DNA of 64,000 nt from Flavobacterium azizsancarii (GCF_027980145.1 NZ_JAMZNK010000003.1:174660-238659), one strand, 5' to 3'; positions 50,476 to 60,211 are shown, numbered from the stretch's first letter. Notes: generated from the letters alone by a model not told the origin. Program-made: numbers and translations.

Positions 50476-52617
50476 ATGATAAGAAAAGACCTTAAACATA
50501 TTAAGTTAAATGTAAAAAATGAAAAGTTAGACAAACTGGCCAATAATCCCAATTCTATAACTGAAAACTTTTACACGGCTGAAGGAATTGAACTCAAAAA
50601 AACTTATTCTGAAAAAGATATTGAGGATTTAGAGTTCTTAGAATTCGGAGCTGGCTTTGCACCGAATTTACGTGGACCATATGCTACTATGTACGTAAGA
50701 CGACCATGGACGATTAGACAATATGCAGGATTTTCGACCGCTGAAGAAAGTAATGCTTTTTACCGAAGAAATTTAGCAGCAGGACAAAAAGGGCTTTCGA
50801 TCGCATTTGATTTACCAACGCATCGTGGTTATGACTCAGATCATGAAAGAGTTGTGGGTGATGTAGGGAAAGCCGGAGTTGCCATCGATTCTGTCGAAGA
50901 CATGAAAGTTCTATTTGATCAGATTCCACTTGATGAAATGTCAGTTTCAATGACTATGAACGGCGCCGTTTTGCCAATTATGGCATTTTATATCGTTGCA
51001 GCAGAAGAGCAAGGTGTTGCCATTGAAAAATTATCCGGCACGATCCAGAATGATATCCTGAAAGAGTTTATGGTTCGTAATACTTATATCTATCCTCCAA
51101 CGCCTTCTATGAAGATTATAGCTGATATCTTTGAATTTACGAGCAAGAAAATGCCTAAATTTAATTCGATCTCGATTTCAGGATATCATATGCAGGAAGC
51201 CGGAGCAACTGCTGATATTGAATTGGCTTATACGCTGGCTGATGGTTTAGAATATATCAGAACCGGACTTTCTACAGGAATGACGATTGACGAGTTTGCC
51301 CCTCGCCTTTCTTTCTTTTGGGCAATTGGTATGAATCATTTTATGGAAATCGCCAAGATGCGTGCCGGAAGAATGATTTGGGCAAAATTAGTACAACAAT
51401 TTAATCCTAAAAGCGATAAATCATTAGCTCTAAGAACGCATTGCCAGACAAGTGGCTGGAGTCTAACAGAACAAGATCCGTTTAATAATGTGGCAAGAAC
51501 TTGTATCGAAGCTACTGCCGCTGCTTTTGGAGGAACTCAATCCTTACATACTAATGCTTTAGATGAAGCGATTGCATTACCAACAGACTTTTCGGCAAGG
51601 ATTGCTCGTAATACTCAGATTTTTTTACAGGAAGAAACTAAAATCACAAAAACTGTTGATCCTTGGGGAGGAAGTTATTATGTTGAAAGTTTAACTAATG
51701 AAATTCTAAAAAGTACCTGGAAACTAATTGAAGAAGTAGAGGAATTAGGAGGAATGACAAAAGCTATTGAAGCAGGAATTCCAAAACTACGAATAGAAGA
51801 AGCAGCTGCCAGAAAACAAGCCAGAATAGATAGCGGACAAGATATTATTGTTGGTGTTAATCAATACCGACTGGAAAAAGAAGATCCTTTGCATATTTTG
51901 GATGTAGACAACCAAATGGTCCGCAAACAACAATTAGAGCAACTAGAACAGATAAAAGCAAAAAGAGATACTGAAAAAGTAAATCAATCACTCGAAAAAT
52001 TAATACTTTGTGCCAAAACCGGACAAGGAAACTTATTAGAAATTGCTATTGAAGCTGCTCGAAACAGAGCAACATTAGGCGAAATCAGCGATGCTCTTGA
52101 AAGTATTTTTGGAAGATACAAAGCACAGATTAAATCCTTTAGCGGTGTGTATAGTGCAGCAATAAAAAATGACGAGAATTTTGAGAAGGCAAAACAATTA
52201 GCTAATGCCTTTGCCAAACAAGAAGGAAGACGTCCCAGAATCATGATTGCCAAAATGGGACAAGACGGACATGATCGCGGCGCAAAAGTAGTCGCAACCG
52301 GATATGCTGATGTAGGTTTTGATGTAGATATAGGTCCTCTTTTTCAAACTCCAGCCGAAGCAGCCAAACAAGCTGTTGAAAATGATGTGCATATTTTAGG
52401 CGTTTCATCACTGGCTGCAGGACATAAAACATTGGTCCCTCAAGTTATTGAAGAACTTAAAAAACACGGACGTGAAGATATCATGGTAATTGTTGGCGGT
52501 GTAATTCCGGCGCAAGATTATCAATTTCTGTTTGATGCCGGAGCCGTAGCTGTTTTTGGGCCAGGAACTAAAATCAGTGAAGCAGCTATTAAAATCTTAG
52601 AAATCTTAATTGACTAA
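50476..52617 (+). CDS. mutB: Methylmalonyl-CoA mutase large subunit
   Basis: A 713-residue catalytic subunit. The N-terminal TIM barrel (about 30-530: [74 protein letters not shown]) binds the CoA ester. The C-terminal flavodoxin-like domain holds the base-off cobalamin motif DGHDRG with its lower-ligand histidine, followed by [14 protein letters not shown] and GGVIP. Substrate flow is propionate breakdown or succinate-propionate conversion. MeaB, its GTPase chaperone, is encoded at 4.7 kb. Confidence 0.97.
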   Translation: MIRKDLKHIKLNVKNEKLDKLANNPNSITENFYTAEGIELKKTYSEKDIEDLEFLEFGAGFAPNLRGPYATMYVRRPWTIRQYAGFSTAEESNAFYRRNLAAGQKGLSIAFDLPTHRGYDSDHERVVGDVGKAGVAIDSVEDMKVLFDQIPLDEMSVSMTMNGAVLPIMAFYIVAAEEQGVAIEKLSGTIQNDILKEFMVRNTYIYPPTPSMKIIADIFEFTSKKMPKFNSISISGYHMQEAGATADIELAYTLADGLEYIRTGLSTGMTIDEFAPRLSFFWAIGMNHFMEIAKMRAGRMIWAKLVQQFNPKSDKSLALRTHCQTSGWSLTEQDPFNNVARTCIEATAAAFGGTQSLHTNALDEAIALPTDFSARIARNTQIFLQEETKITKTVDPWGGSYYVESLTNEILKSTWKLIEEVEELGGMTKAIEAGIPKLRIEEAAARKQARIDSGQDIIVGVNQYRLEKEDPLHILDVDNQMVRKQQLEQLEQIKAKRDTEKVNQSLEKLILCAKTGQGNLLEIAIEAARNRATLGEISDALESIFGRYKAQIKSFSGVYSAAIKNDENFEKAKQLANAFAKQEGRRPRIMIAKMGQDGHDRGAKVVATGYADVGFDVDIGPLFQTPAEAAKQAVENDVHILGVSSLAAGHKTLVPQVIEELKKHGREDIMVIVGGVIPAQDYQFLFDAGAVAVFGPGTKISEAAIKILEILID

Positions 52618-52620
52618 AGA

Positions 52621-52660
52621 GCATAAAAAAATCCCGAACAATTTCGGGATTTTTTTATGC
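52621..52660. terminator. Bidirectional terminator behind mutB
   Basis: GCATAAAAAAATCCCGAA (52621-52638) pairs perfectly with TTCGGGATTTTTTTATGC (52643-52660) around a 4-base loop: an 18-bp stem with internal A- and T-tracts. It serves the convergent mutB and lysozyme-like genes. Confidence 0.92.
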
Positions 52661-52665
52661 TTATT

Positions 52666-53319
52666 CTAAATTTGATCGTGTATTGTAGCATCATTATCTG
52701 CCTCAATATGGGATAAATCATAACCTCCAAAGGCTTTCATGTAACTTTTCAATGAAGTTCCATAGGCATCTTTAAAATGTCTGTTTCCATTATTTTTGAA
52801 AAAGTTTTTAACTGAACCAGCACCTCCAAGGTGTGCAGCTGCCAAAATTCCAGATTCGGTAATTTGAATGCCACTGATAATTTTACCTTGATACTTTTGA
52901 ATTTCATTACGTAAAATCCATTTGTTTTTGGATAGCAAAGCAATAAATGCTTTTTCCTGTAAGGCAGGATCTTTTAAAAATGCTTTATTATTATGAACAC
53001 CAACCGCTCTTAAGGCTTTAGAACCAAATTGGTATTTTCCCATGTAACCCAATGAATTTACCAATCGGTATTTTCCTTGAGATTCTTTAAAAGCAACTGC
53101 TTCTTTAAAACTTATAAGGCGCTTTTCTGTAAATAGAACATTTACCTTTTTTTCTGTAGGATAATCATCCTCTTCTTGCGATGGAAATACGTATTCAGAT
53201 CCATCTGTTTTTTCGATTAGGAACCACGGTTTGGTTTCCATATTAAAGGGTTTAAAACCCAAACTCAAAAATGTAATAATAACGATCAAACTCGCATAAA
53301 AATACCACTTCTTTATCAT
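52666..53319 (-). CDS. Lysozyme-like / transglycosylase-like envelope protein
   Basis: A 217-residue protein with an N-terminal hydrophobic anchor (KKWYFYASLIVIITFLSLGF), then about 60 linker residues and a lysozyme-like domain: AVAFKESQGKYRLVNSLGYMGKYQFGSKALRAVG, where Glu of FKES is the likely acid, and ITESGILAAAHLGGAGSVKNFF. Probably it cleaves or binds peptidoglycan glycan strands in the periplasm. Activity is inferred from the motif alone. It is convergent with mutB. Confidence 0.8.
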   Translation of the reverse strand: MIKKWYFYASLIVIITFLSLGFKPFNMETKPWFLIEKTDGSEYVFPSQEEDDYPTEKKVNVLFTEKRLISFKEAVAFKESQGKYRLVNSLGYMGKYQFGSKALRAVGVHNNKAFLKDPALQEKAFIALLSKNKWILRNEIQKYQGKIISGIQITESGILAAAHLGGAGSVKNFFKNNGNRHFKDAYGTSLKSYMKAFGGYDLSHIEADNDATIHDQI

Positions 53320-53866
53320 AAATTGTTTTTCTTCAAGACGCTGTCACCCTCTTGAAATTTCTACGCTGCAAAGATAAGAAATACAAAACAATACTCATAA
53401 TCAGTGTTTTACATATTTTATAAAATACAATAATCTCTTTTAATCCCTTTATTGACCGAGTATTCGAGCGATCGAACAGCTTCTGAAATTAGCTCCAAAA
53501 ACTAAAAAAAAGAGTAAAAAAAAAGGGCTTTTTTAGCATTTTTTTATCAAATTCAAACAAAAAACAAGAAAAAACGTACTTTAAAGTCTCGTTTTTAACA
53601 GCGAAAAATGAATTTGATTTTAAAAATTCACATAAATCGAATCGAAATAAAAGATACTTTTTACTCAAATTCGAAGTCTGGTTTTTTACGAAAAATTAAA
53701 ATTTACCTGAAAGCAAATGCTTTTTTTGTCAAAAGTATTTTCATAACATTCCATAAGTACAAAAATTGCAATTAAATGAATTTGCAACTGTTTTCCGAAA
53801 TGCTTAGGTGTCATGTTTTTTTATGTAGGAAATAAAAAAATACCTCCCTATCAAACTATAATAAAA
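53320..53866. other. Long AT-rich intergenic region with no recognised feature
   Basis: The 550 bases here hold many A- and T-runs, including AAAAAAAAAGGGCTTTTTTAGC. A 55-codon frame at 53608-53775 has no supporting signal and looks like chance. Neither promoter nor RNA fold is convincing. A small RNA cannot be excluded. Confidence 0.5.
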
Positions 53867-53895
53867 AAAACCGAAGCCATAAAAGCTTCGGTTTT
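53867..53895 (-). terminator. Terminator behind mltG
   Basis: AAAACCGAAGC (53867-53877) pairs with GCTTCGGTTTT (53885-53895) around a 7-base loop. On the minus strand it is followed by eight Ts, ending the dapF-GNAT-mltG unit. Confidence 0.85.
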
Positions 53896-53932
53896 CCATA
53901 TAATTTCAATTGCACTACATGCAAATGCTCAT

Positions 53933-54973
53933 TTATCTTGTTACCCCCTGGCTAGCAATCCAGTCTGAATATTTTTTTGCATTTTTAGTATGTTCTTCAT
54001 AAGTAGCCGCAAATTCGTGATAACCAAATCGATCTACACTTGCACAAAAATAAATATAATCGTTTTTTTCCGGGTTTAAAACCGCTTCAAGAGCAGTAAT
54101 ATCAGGCATTGCGATTGGCCCTGGCGGAAGTCCTATGTTCACATACGTATTATAAGGCGATTTCATTACCAAATCATTATAAAAAACTCTTTTGATAACC
54201 TGATCAAAATTATTATCTTTTAATTTCAAGGCATAAATAACAGTTGGATCTGCCTGCAACGGCATTTCTAATCGTAAACGATTCAAATAAACGCCGGCAA
54301 TGCGAGGTCTTTCATCTTTTTTGACAGATTCTTTATGAACGATTGAGGCCAAAATTGTTGCTTGTACAGGTGTTAATCCTTGTTTCTTTGCTTTTTCTAT
54401 TCTTTCAGGAGTCCAGAAATTATGGTATTCCTTAATCATTTTATCACGGAATTTCTCTGCAGACGTATTCCAGTAAATTTCATAAGTATTGGGAATAAAC
54501 ATAGCAAATACATTATCTTCATTAAAACCATTTTCTTTCAAAAAAGCAGGATCTTTAATTGCTTTCATTAAAGACAAACTATCTGCTTCAATCTCTGCAC
54601 CTACTCTTCCGGCAAAATTTTCTAAGCGCTCCTGATTATTAAAAGCCAATTTTACAGGAATATTAGCTCGCATCGCACGAACTAAATCAAGATTATTCAT
54701 GTCTTTTTTAAGTAAAAAACGACCGGATTTTACATTTTCAGGATAACTTCTTTTATTGGCAACCATTTCAAAATTGTCAAAATTCTTGATATAGGGTTCT
54801 AATATTTTCTTTACATCAGTATAATTAGCACCAGTTGGAACATATACATAAAGTTCTTTTTCTTCGAATTTGGTATTGGCGCTGAATATTTTATTAATTA
54901 AAATAAAACCATAAATCATTAAAACTGAAATTACAGCTACAGCAGATATCGTGATTATTTTTTTTAAGCTCAA
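53933..54973 (-). CDS. mltG: Endolytic transglycosylase MltG
   Basis: A 346-residue inner-membrane-anchored YceG-family enzyme that cuts nascent peptidoglycan and sets glycan length. It has one N-terminal helix (about 7-29), a LysM-like segment (ELYVYVPTGANYTDVKKILEPY) and the catalytic domain with the essential Glu in ASIVHKES and RPRIAGVYLNRLRLEMPLQADPTVIYAL, then PYNTYVNIGLPPGPIAMPDITALEA. Its gene follows a GNAT gene by 10 bases and is cotranscribed with dapF. Confidence 0.94.
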   Translation of the reverse strand: MSLKKIITISAVAVISVLMIYGFILINKIFSANTKFEEKELYVYVPTGANYTDVKKILEPYIKNFDNFEMVANKRSYPENVKSGRFLLKKDMNNLDLVRAMRANIPVKLAFNNQERLENFAGRVGAEIEADSLSLMKAIKDPAFLKENGFNEDNVFAMFIPNTYEIYWNTSAEKFRDKMIKEYHNFWTPERIEKAKKQGLTPVQATILASIVHKESVKKDERPRIAGVYLNRLRLEMPLQADPTVIYALKLKDNNFDQVIKRVFYNDLVMKSPYNTYVNIGLPPGPIAMPDITALEAVLNPEKNDYIYFCASVDRFGYHEFAATYEEHTKNAKKYSDWIASQGVTR

Positions 54974-54983
54974 AGTCTAAAGT

Positions 54984-55517
54984 TTAAATTTGTTTGTTAA
55001 TTAACTGAAAAATTGCTTCATCGTGATAGCGGTTATTGAGCAAAATCCAATCTTTTTTAATTCCTATTTTCTCAAAGCCAAATTTAGTAAAAAGAGCTAT
55101 ACTTGGTACATTTCCTACAGCAATATTTGCATACAATTGATGTAAATTTAAATTATGAAAGGAATACTTAATTAAAAGTTCTAATGCCTCAGATCCAATT
55201 TTATTGTTTCTATTTTCACCGCTCTGAATAACGATTCCAACTCCTGCTCTGTTATTTTTTGGATCAAATTCAAATAAATCAATTAAACCAATCGCCGGAA
55301 AATCCTGATCCTGGCAAATTGCCAGACGAAGTTGTTTTGCTTCGTAAATATCCTTTTGTGCATTTTCGAGATATTGCCTAACCAAAAATCGACTATAAGG
55401 CGTTTGTGTGTTACTGACTTCCCAAATATTTTCATCATTCTCCATCGCATATACAAACTCTAAATCATTAGGTTCTAATGCTCGAAGATAAATATTTTCG
55501 CCTTTCAGTGTAATCAT
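54984..55517 (-). CDS. GNAT acetyltransferase between dapF and mltG
   Basis: A 177-residue RimJ-like acetyltransferase. LKGENIYLRALEPNDLEFVYAMEND opens it, ENRNNKIGSEALELLIKYSFHNLNLHQLYANIAVGN holds the acetyl-CoA loop and the AIFQLI end closes the domain. Its place in the middle of a peptidoglycan operon suggests, but does not show, a cell-wall or amino-acid substrate. The substrate is unknown. Confidence 0.88.
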   Translation of the reverse strand: MITLKGENIYLRALEPNDLEFVYAMENDENIWEVSNTQTPYSRFLVRQYLENAQKDIYEAKQLRLAICQDQDFPAIGLIDLFEFDPKNNRAGVGIVIQSGENRNNKIGSEALELLIKYSFHNLNLHQLYANIAVGNVPSIALFTKFGFEKIGIKKDWILLNNRYHDEAIFQLINKQI

Positions 55518-55565
55518 TGTTGATTATATATTTGTCTTCGACTTGTCTCAGACTGACATTATTGA

Positions 55566-56348
55566 TTAAATTTCTATTGTTCCCTTAAAAACAAATTTTG
55601 CTGGTCCGGTTAAGAAAACATTCGTAAAATGATCTCCTAATTTATCAAAAGAAACGGTTAATTTTCCTCCTTCAACATTTAGGTTAATCGAAGTTTTATC
55701 TGTCTCACCAATAGCGTTCATAGCAATAGCTACTGCAGTTGCTCCTGTACCACAAGCCAGCGTTTCATCTTCTACTCCTCTTTCGTAGGTACGAAGTGAA
55801 AAAGTACTGTCATCGACTTTTTTTACAAAATTAATGTTACTTCCTTTTTCTCCATACAACTCCCCATAACGAATTGCGGCACCATTCTCTTTTACATTAT
55901 AATGTTCTAAATCATCAACAATCTGAACATGATGTGGGGAACCTGTGTCTAAAAAAGTATAAGAACCTTTTTTTTGCACTTCATCAACGTCAATCATTTG
56001 TAACGAAATAATAGCATCATCACCAACAGAAGCATGATGTAAACCATCTGTTGCAATAAATGTAGCTTTGTTTTCAATTACACCCAATTGATTGGCAAAT
56101 GCTACTAAACAACGACCTCCATTTCCGCACATTGAACTCTGATTTCCATCTGAATTATAATATACCATTCTAAAGTCAGTTTCAGTATCATTTTCTAACA
56201 AAATAAGTCCATCCGCTCCTATTCCGAATCGTCTGTCGCACAAACGTTCAATTAATTTCGTATCTTTCTTGGGGAAAAAATCTAAACGATTATCAATCAT
56301 TACGAAATCGTTTCCTGTTCCTTGATATTTATAAAATTCTACTTGCAT
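55566..56348 (-). CDS. dapF: Diaminopimelate epimerase
   Basis: A 260-residue cofactor-free epimerase converting LL- to meso-diaminopimelate for lysine and peptidoglycan. The two catalytic cysteines lie in MCGNGGRC and ETLACGTGATAVA. The frame is open to 56402, but TACTTTTG (56369-56376) lies upstream of ATG 56348, and conservation begins at MQVEFYKYQGTGNDF, so the shorter start is chosen. It is the first gene of the dapF-GNAT-mltG unit and divergent from htrA. Confidence 0.95.
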   Translation of the reverse strand: MQVEFYKYQGTGNDFVMIDNRLDFFPKKDTKLIERLCDRRFGIGADGLILLENDTETDFRMVYYNSDGNQSSMCGNGGRCLVAFANQLGVIENKATFIATDGLHHASVGDDAIISLQMIDVDEVQKKGSYTFLDTGSPHHVQIVDDLEHYNVKENGAAIRYGELYGEKGSNINFVKKVDDSTFSLRTYERGVEDETLACGTGATAVAIAMNAIGETDKTSINLNVEGGKLTVSFDKLGDHFTNVFLTGPAKFVFKGTIEI

Positions 56349-56368
56349 TTTTCTTGAATTGAGAAATA

Positions 56369-56376
56369 CAAAAGTA
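56369..56376 (-). promoter_or_regulatory. TACTTTTG -7 box of dapF
   Basis: The complement of 56369-56376 reads TACTTTTG. Transcription would begin near 56362, 14 bases before ATG 56348, so the upstream ATG at 56402 is not used. Confidence 0.6.
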
Positions 56377-56482
56377 CGAACTATTAATGATATGTTAATC
56401 ATTGTTAAACAGAGTTAAACGACTTTACTTCAGATTTTTTTTGATATAATTTTACATTAGATAACTTAAATATTGATCAACT

Positions 56483-57883
56483 ATGAAACGATTTTCTACC
56501 CTATTTTTAGTATCACTTTTAAGTGGTGCTACTACACTTGGTGCATACAAGTTATTATTTGAAAATAACGACTCTGTTTTTGGTACAAAAAATCCAGTAG
56601 TAACTCTTGCTCCAAATTCTTTGTCAAAGCAAGTAGGATTGGCTGCGGAAACTGTTGATTTTACTGCAGCAGCAGATAAAACTATTCATACTGTAGTACA
56701 CGTAAAAAATGTGTCTCGCAGAACCGTAACTAATCCGATGTTAGAATACTTTTATGGTTACGGAGGTCAACAAACACAAGAACAGGTAGGAACAGGATCC
56801 GGGGTTATTATTTCTGCAGATGGTTATATTGTAACCAATAATCACGTGATAAAAAATGCTACCGAAATTGAAATTACTTTAAACAATAAAAAATCATATA
56901 CAGCAAAACTTATTGGAACTGATTCTAAAATGGATATTGCATTATTAAAAATCAATACCGATGAAAAATTACCTTATACTGTTTTTGCAAATTCTGATGC
57001 TGTAAAAGTTGGCGAATGGGTTCTGGCTGTTGGAAATCCGTACAACCTAACTTCGACTGTAACTGCCGGAATTGTTTCGGCGAAAGCCAGAAATTTGGAC
57101 ACAAACGGAATACAATCTTTTATTCAGACAGATGCTGCTGTAAACCCGGGCAATAGTGGAGGTGCATTGGTAAATACTCGTGGAGAATTAATTGGCATTA
57201 ACACTATGATATCCTCCACAACAGGATCTTATGTAGGATACTCATTTGCAGTGCCATCAAATATTGCCAGAAAAATTATCGAAGATATCATGGAGTTTGG
57301 TAATGTACAAAGAGCGATACTGGGTGTCGAAGGTGGCGAACTTAATAATGCCGCGTCCAAAGAACTAGGTGTCTCTCAAACTCAGGGCTTTTATATCAAT
57401 AAAGTAAATAAACAATCAGGAGCCGAAAAATCTGGTCTTCAAAAAGGAGATATTATCGTAAAATTAGATAATCGGGACATTGCTACTTATGCTGATTTTT
57501 CAGGATATATTAATACAAAAAGACCAAATGATGTCGTTCAGGTAACCTATATTCGTGATGGAAAAAACAAAGTAGTTCCTGTTACCTTGAGCAAAAATGA
57601 ATTTTTTAGTACTGAATTTAAAGGAATCGAATTAGAAAATATAGATGCTACCGATAAAAAGAGATTCGGTCTAAACTATGGTGTAAAAATAAAAGCGCTG
57701 ACAAACGAAAATCTCAAACAATATAATAATGAATTACAAGGCAATATTATTTTGAGTATTGACAATATAAAAGCAACAGATATCGAAACGGTTTCAAAAC
57801 TTTTAGGCCAAAAAGACGAAAATCAAAGCATACGAATTGAAATGATTAATAAAAAAGGAGAGATCATCCGAGTTATCATCTAA
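56483..57883 (+). CDS. Periplasmic HtrA/Deg-type serine protease
   Basis: A 466-residue chaperone-protease of the periplasm. An N-terminal signal anchor is followed by the trypsin-like domain with triad H121 (NNHVIKNA), D151 (SKMDIALLK) and S225 (NPGNSGGALV). PDZ1 spans about 280-370 (GFYINKVNKQSGAEKSGLQKGDIIVKLDNRDIA). A shorter second PDZ-like region closes the protein (LSIDNIKATDIETVSKLLG). It degrades misfolded envelope proteins. It is monocistronic, with a terminator 22 bases after the stop. Confidence 0.92.
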   Translation: MKRFSTLFLVSLLSGATTLGAYKLLFENNDSVFGTKNPVVTLAPNSLSKQVGLAAETVDFTAAADKTIHTVVHVKNVSRRTVTNPMLEYFYGYGGQQTQEQVGTGSGVIISADGYIVTNNHVIKNATEIEITLNNKKSYTAKLIGTDSKMDIALLKINTDEKLPYTVFANSDAVKVGEWVLAVGNPYNLTSTVTAGIVSAKARNLDTNGIQSFIQTDAAVNPGNSGGALVNTRGELIGINTMISSTTGSYVGYSFAVPSNIARKIIEDIMEFGNVQRAILGVEGGELNNAASKELGVSQTQGFYINKVNKQSGAEKSGLQKGDIIVKLDNRDIATYADFSGYINTKRPNDVVQVTYIRDGKNKVVPVTLSKNEFFSTEFKGIELENIDATDKKRFGLNYGVKIKALTNENLKQYNNELQGNIILSIDNIKATDIETVSKLLGQKDENQSIRIEMINKKGEIIRVII

Positions 57884-57904
57884 TTCTTTTTATTTCCCAA
57901 AACT

Positions 57905-57936
57905 AAGCCATTCTGAAAAATCAGGATGGCTTTTTT
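57905..57936 (+). terminator. Terminator behind the HtrA gene
   Basis: AAGCCATTCTGA (57905-57916) pairs with TCAGGATGGCTT (57921-57932), including one G-T pair, around a 4-base loop and is followed by a T-run. Confidence 0.82.
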
Positions 57937-57996
57937 ATTTCGTAGAGGTTTTTAAAAATAAATCACAAAATAGCTTACGAAATCGATTGAAATAAA

Positions 57997-58004
57997 TACT
58001 TTTG
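57997..58004 (+). promoter_or_regulatory. TACTTTTG -7 box of the long GAPDH gene
   Basis: A perfect TAnnTTTG box 49 bases before the ATG at 58054; TTA occurs at the expected -33 position instead of TTG. Confidence 0.5.
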
Positions 58005-58053
58005 CGCCAAATTCAAAAATATTCGTGTATTTATTTTTTCAATTTAATCAATT

Positions 58054-59502
58054 ATGAGCAACAAATCTTTGTACCAAAAAGAGGTATCATTACAAGTCGA
58101 CCGAAGAAGAGCTGGTGTCGAATTAATTAAAATCATAAGCGATTTATGGTATGACAAATCCATTGAAATGGTCTTATTCAAGAATCAATTATTGGATAAA
58201 AATGTCAGCGATATAATCAATTTGCATCAATATGCAGGTGAATTTGTGGGTAAACCTATCACCATTTTTGATTCAGTTGAAATCGCAAAAGTTATCTTAA
58301 CCTTAGATCTTCCTCCTGCAAAATTAGATCTTGGAAAACTAACTTATGAATATCGTTTAGAAGATGAAAAATATCCTGATGCAAGATATTTTGTAATCGA
58401 TAAATTAAAAAAGGCTAAATCATCAGAAGAAATTCAGCCAAAAGATGTTGTTTTATATGGTTTTGGTAGAATTGGCAGATTATTAGCCCGGGAATTAATG
58501 TCTAAAACTGGTAAAGGAAACCAATTGCGCTTAAGAGCGATTGTAACACGTGACAAGAACGACACATCAACTTTAGAGAAACGAGCTTCTCTTTTACGTT
58601 ATGATTCTATTCATGGAGATTTTCAGGGATCTGTAATTGCTGATCCAAAAAATAATGCTTTGATTATAAACGGAACTACGGTACATATTATCACTGCAAA
58701 TGCACCGGAAGAAATTGACTATACTCAATACGGAATCAATGATGCGTTGGTAATTGATAATACGGGAGCTTTTACAACTGAAGAAGCTTTAAAAAAGCAT
58801 TTGACTTCACCAGGAACTAGCAAAGTTTTATTGACAGCTCCCGGAAAAGGAATACCTAATATTGTTCATGGTGTAAATCATAATGAATATAATCCTGACG
58901 AAATTGATATTTTCTCCGCCGCTTCCTGTACGACAAATGCCATAACTCCTGTCTTAAAAGCTATTGAAGATACTTTGGGAGTGGTAAAAGGCCATCTGGA
59001 AACTATTCATGCCTATACAAACGATCAGAATCTGGTTGATAATATGCATAAAAAATACCGTCGCGGAAGAGCTGCAGCTTTAAATATGGTTATTACCGAA
59101 ACTGGTGCCGGAAGTGCTGTTGCGAAAGCTTTGCCCTCATTAGAAGGAAAATTGACTTCGAATGCTATTAGAGTTCCGGTTCCAAATGGATCTCTAGTTG
59201 TTTTGAATTTAGAAGTTAAAAAGGCAACTTCTATTGCTTCAATTAACAAAATCATGAAAAAATATGCTCTCGAAGGAGAATTAGTAGAGCAAATAAAATA
59301 TTCATTAAATAATGAATTAGTTTCATCTGATATCGTTGGAACATCTGCTCCCTCTATTTATGACAGCAACGCCACAATTGTATCAAATGACGGAAAAAAC
59401 ATTGTGCTCTATATTTGGTACGATAACGAATACGGCTACAGTCATCAGGTTATTCGATTGGCCAAATACATTGCCAAAGTGAGACGTTTTACTTACTATT
59501 AA
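58054..59502 (+). CDS. Long-form glyceraldehyde-3-phosphate dehydrogenase
   Basis: A 482-residue GAPDH. About 130 extra residues precede the catalytic module, which begins at VVLYGFGRIG (132-141). The catalytic cysteine is C292 in SAASCTTNAITP. The extension is mostly helical (SDLWYDKSIEMVLFKNQLL, VSDIINLHQYAGEFVGKP) and has no relation I can name. Such long GAPDHs exist beside a standard GAPDH in many Bacteroidota and may serve gluconeogenesis or bind a partner, which is inference. It is monocistronic. Confidence 0.9.
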   Translation: MSNKSLYQKEVSLQVDRRRAGVELIKIISDLWYDKSIEMVLFKNQLLDKNVSDIINLHQYAGEFVGKPITIFDSVEIAKVILTLDLPPAKLDLGKLTYEYRLEDEKYPDARYFVIDKLKKAKSSEEIQPKDVVLYGFGRIGRLLARELMSKTGKGNQLRLRAIVTRDKNDTSTLEKRASLLRYDSIHGDFQGSVIADPKNNALIINGTTVHIITANAPEEIDYTQYGINDALVIDNTGAFTTEEALKKHLTSPGTSKVLLTAPGKGIPNIVHGVNHNEYNPDEIDIFSAASCTTNAITPVLKAIEDTLGVVKGHLETIHAYTNDQNLVDNMHKKYRRGRAAALNMVITETGAGSAVAKALPSLEGKLTSNAIRVPVPNGSLVVLNLEVKKATSIASINKIMKKYALEGELVEQIKYSLNNELVSSDIVGTSAPSIYDSNATIVSNDGKNIVLYIWYDNEYGYSHQVIRLAKYIAKVRRFTYY

Positions 59503-59506
59503 TATA

Positions 59507-59564
59507 AAACCAAAACCACCCATTATTTTTAAAACCATCAGGCAGTGCTTGGTGGTTTTTGTTT
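59507..59564. terminator. Convergent hairpin between the GAPDH and Lrp genes
   Basis: AAACCAAAACCACC (59507-59520) and GGTGGTTTTTGTTT (59551-59564) pair at 13 of 14 positions around a 30-base loop, between the stop codons at 59502 and 59598. Confidence 0.65.
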
Positions 59565-59597
59565 GAATGAAAAAGAACACAATAGGAATAGTTTAGA

Positions 59598-60056
59598 TTA
59601 TATAGGCAGAACAGTTGTGCTCTTAACTTCTGAAATTACAAAAACAGTATTAATTAAAGACACCTCAGGTAATATTGATAATTTTTTTTGATGAAATTGA
59701 TGGTAACTTTCCATATCTGGAATTATAATTTTAAGCATATAATCAAAGTTTCCGGATACGTAATTACATTCCACCACTTCAGGCAAATTCAAAATCGACT
59801 GATTAAATCCTTCTGAAGTATCATATGTTTGTTTCGTTAGCGTTACCTGACAATAAACCGTGAGATTATTGCCTAATTTTTTCTTGTTTAAAATTGAAAC
59901 ATACTTCTCAATAACACCTTCTTTTTCAAGCCGTTTAACCCGATCATGTACAGGTGTAAGAGACAGATTTATTTTGTTTGCAATATCTTTTAAAGTATAG
60001 TGCGCATTTTCTTGCAAAAGTCGTAGGATTTTTTTGTCAATTTCATCTAAAGCCAT
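59598..60056 (-). CDS. Lrp/AsnC-family regulator, probably of alanine dehydrogenase
   Basis: A 152-residue transcription factor. Residues 1-60 are the AsnC helix-turn-helix (IDKKILRLLQENAHYTLKDIANKINLSLTPVHDRVKRLEKEGVIEKY), followed by the RAM ligand-binding domain (LTVYCQVTLTKQ, VVECNYVSGNFDYMLKIIIPD). Its gene is divergent from alanine dehydrogenase across 200 bases, the arrangement of ald with its AldR-type regulators, so amino-acid-responsive control of ald is likely. A palindrome lies directly before its start. Confidence 0.92.
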   Translation of the reverse strand: MALDEIDKKILRLLQENAHYTLKDIANKINLSLTPVHDRVKRLEKEGVIEKYVSILNKKKLGNNLTVYCQVTLTKQTYDTSEGFNQSILNLPEVVECNYVSGNFDYMLKIIIPDMESYHQFHQKKLSILPEVSLINTVFVISEVKSTTVLPI

Positions 60057-60059
60057 AAC

Positions 60060-60131
60060 GAAAACGTTTTCTGTAATTAATAAAATTTAGTCATTTTTTC
60101 TTTTTGAGCAAGATAGTAGGCTCTCAAAAAG
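60060..60131. promoter_or_regulatory. Candidate Lrp operator region
   Basis: GAAAACGTTTTC (60060-60071) is a perfect 12-bp palindrome three bases before the Lrp start codon. CTTTTTGAG (60100-60108) and CTCAAAAAG (60123-60131) form a second inverted repeat in the same divergent gap. Both are suited to autoregulation or ald control; this is inference. Confidence 0.4.
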
Positions 60132-60211
60132 AATATTTTTCTGTAAAAGTATTAAATAAAATAATATTTTCTTATTTATAGGTGCTTAATCCATAATATA
60201 TTCTCTATCTG

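Noticed and set aside
53608..53775. A 55-codon open frame in the long gap
   Set aside because: No ribosome site, promoter or residue pattern supports it; Lys/Ile/Phe-rich composition is what AT-rich DNA gives by chance.
56349..56402. A longer N terminus for DapF
   Set aside because: A TACTTTTG box lies inside the extension, and conserved sequence starts at the ATG at 56348.
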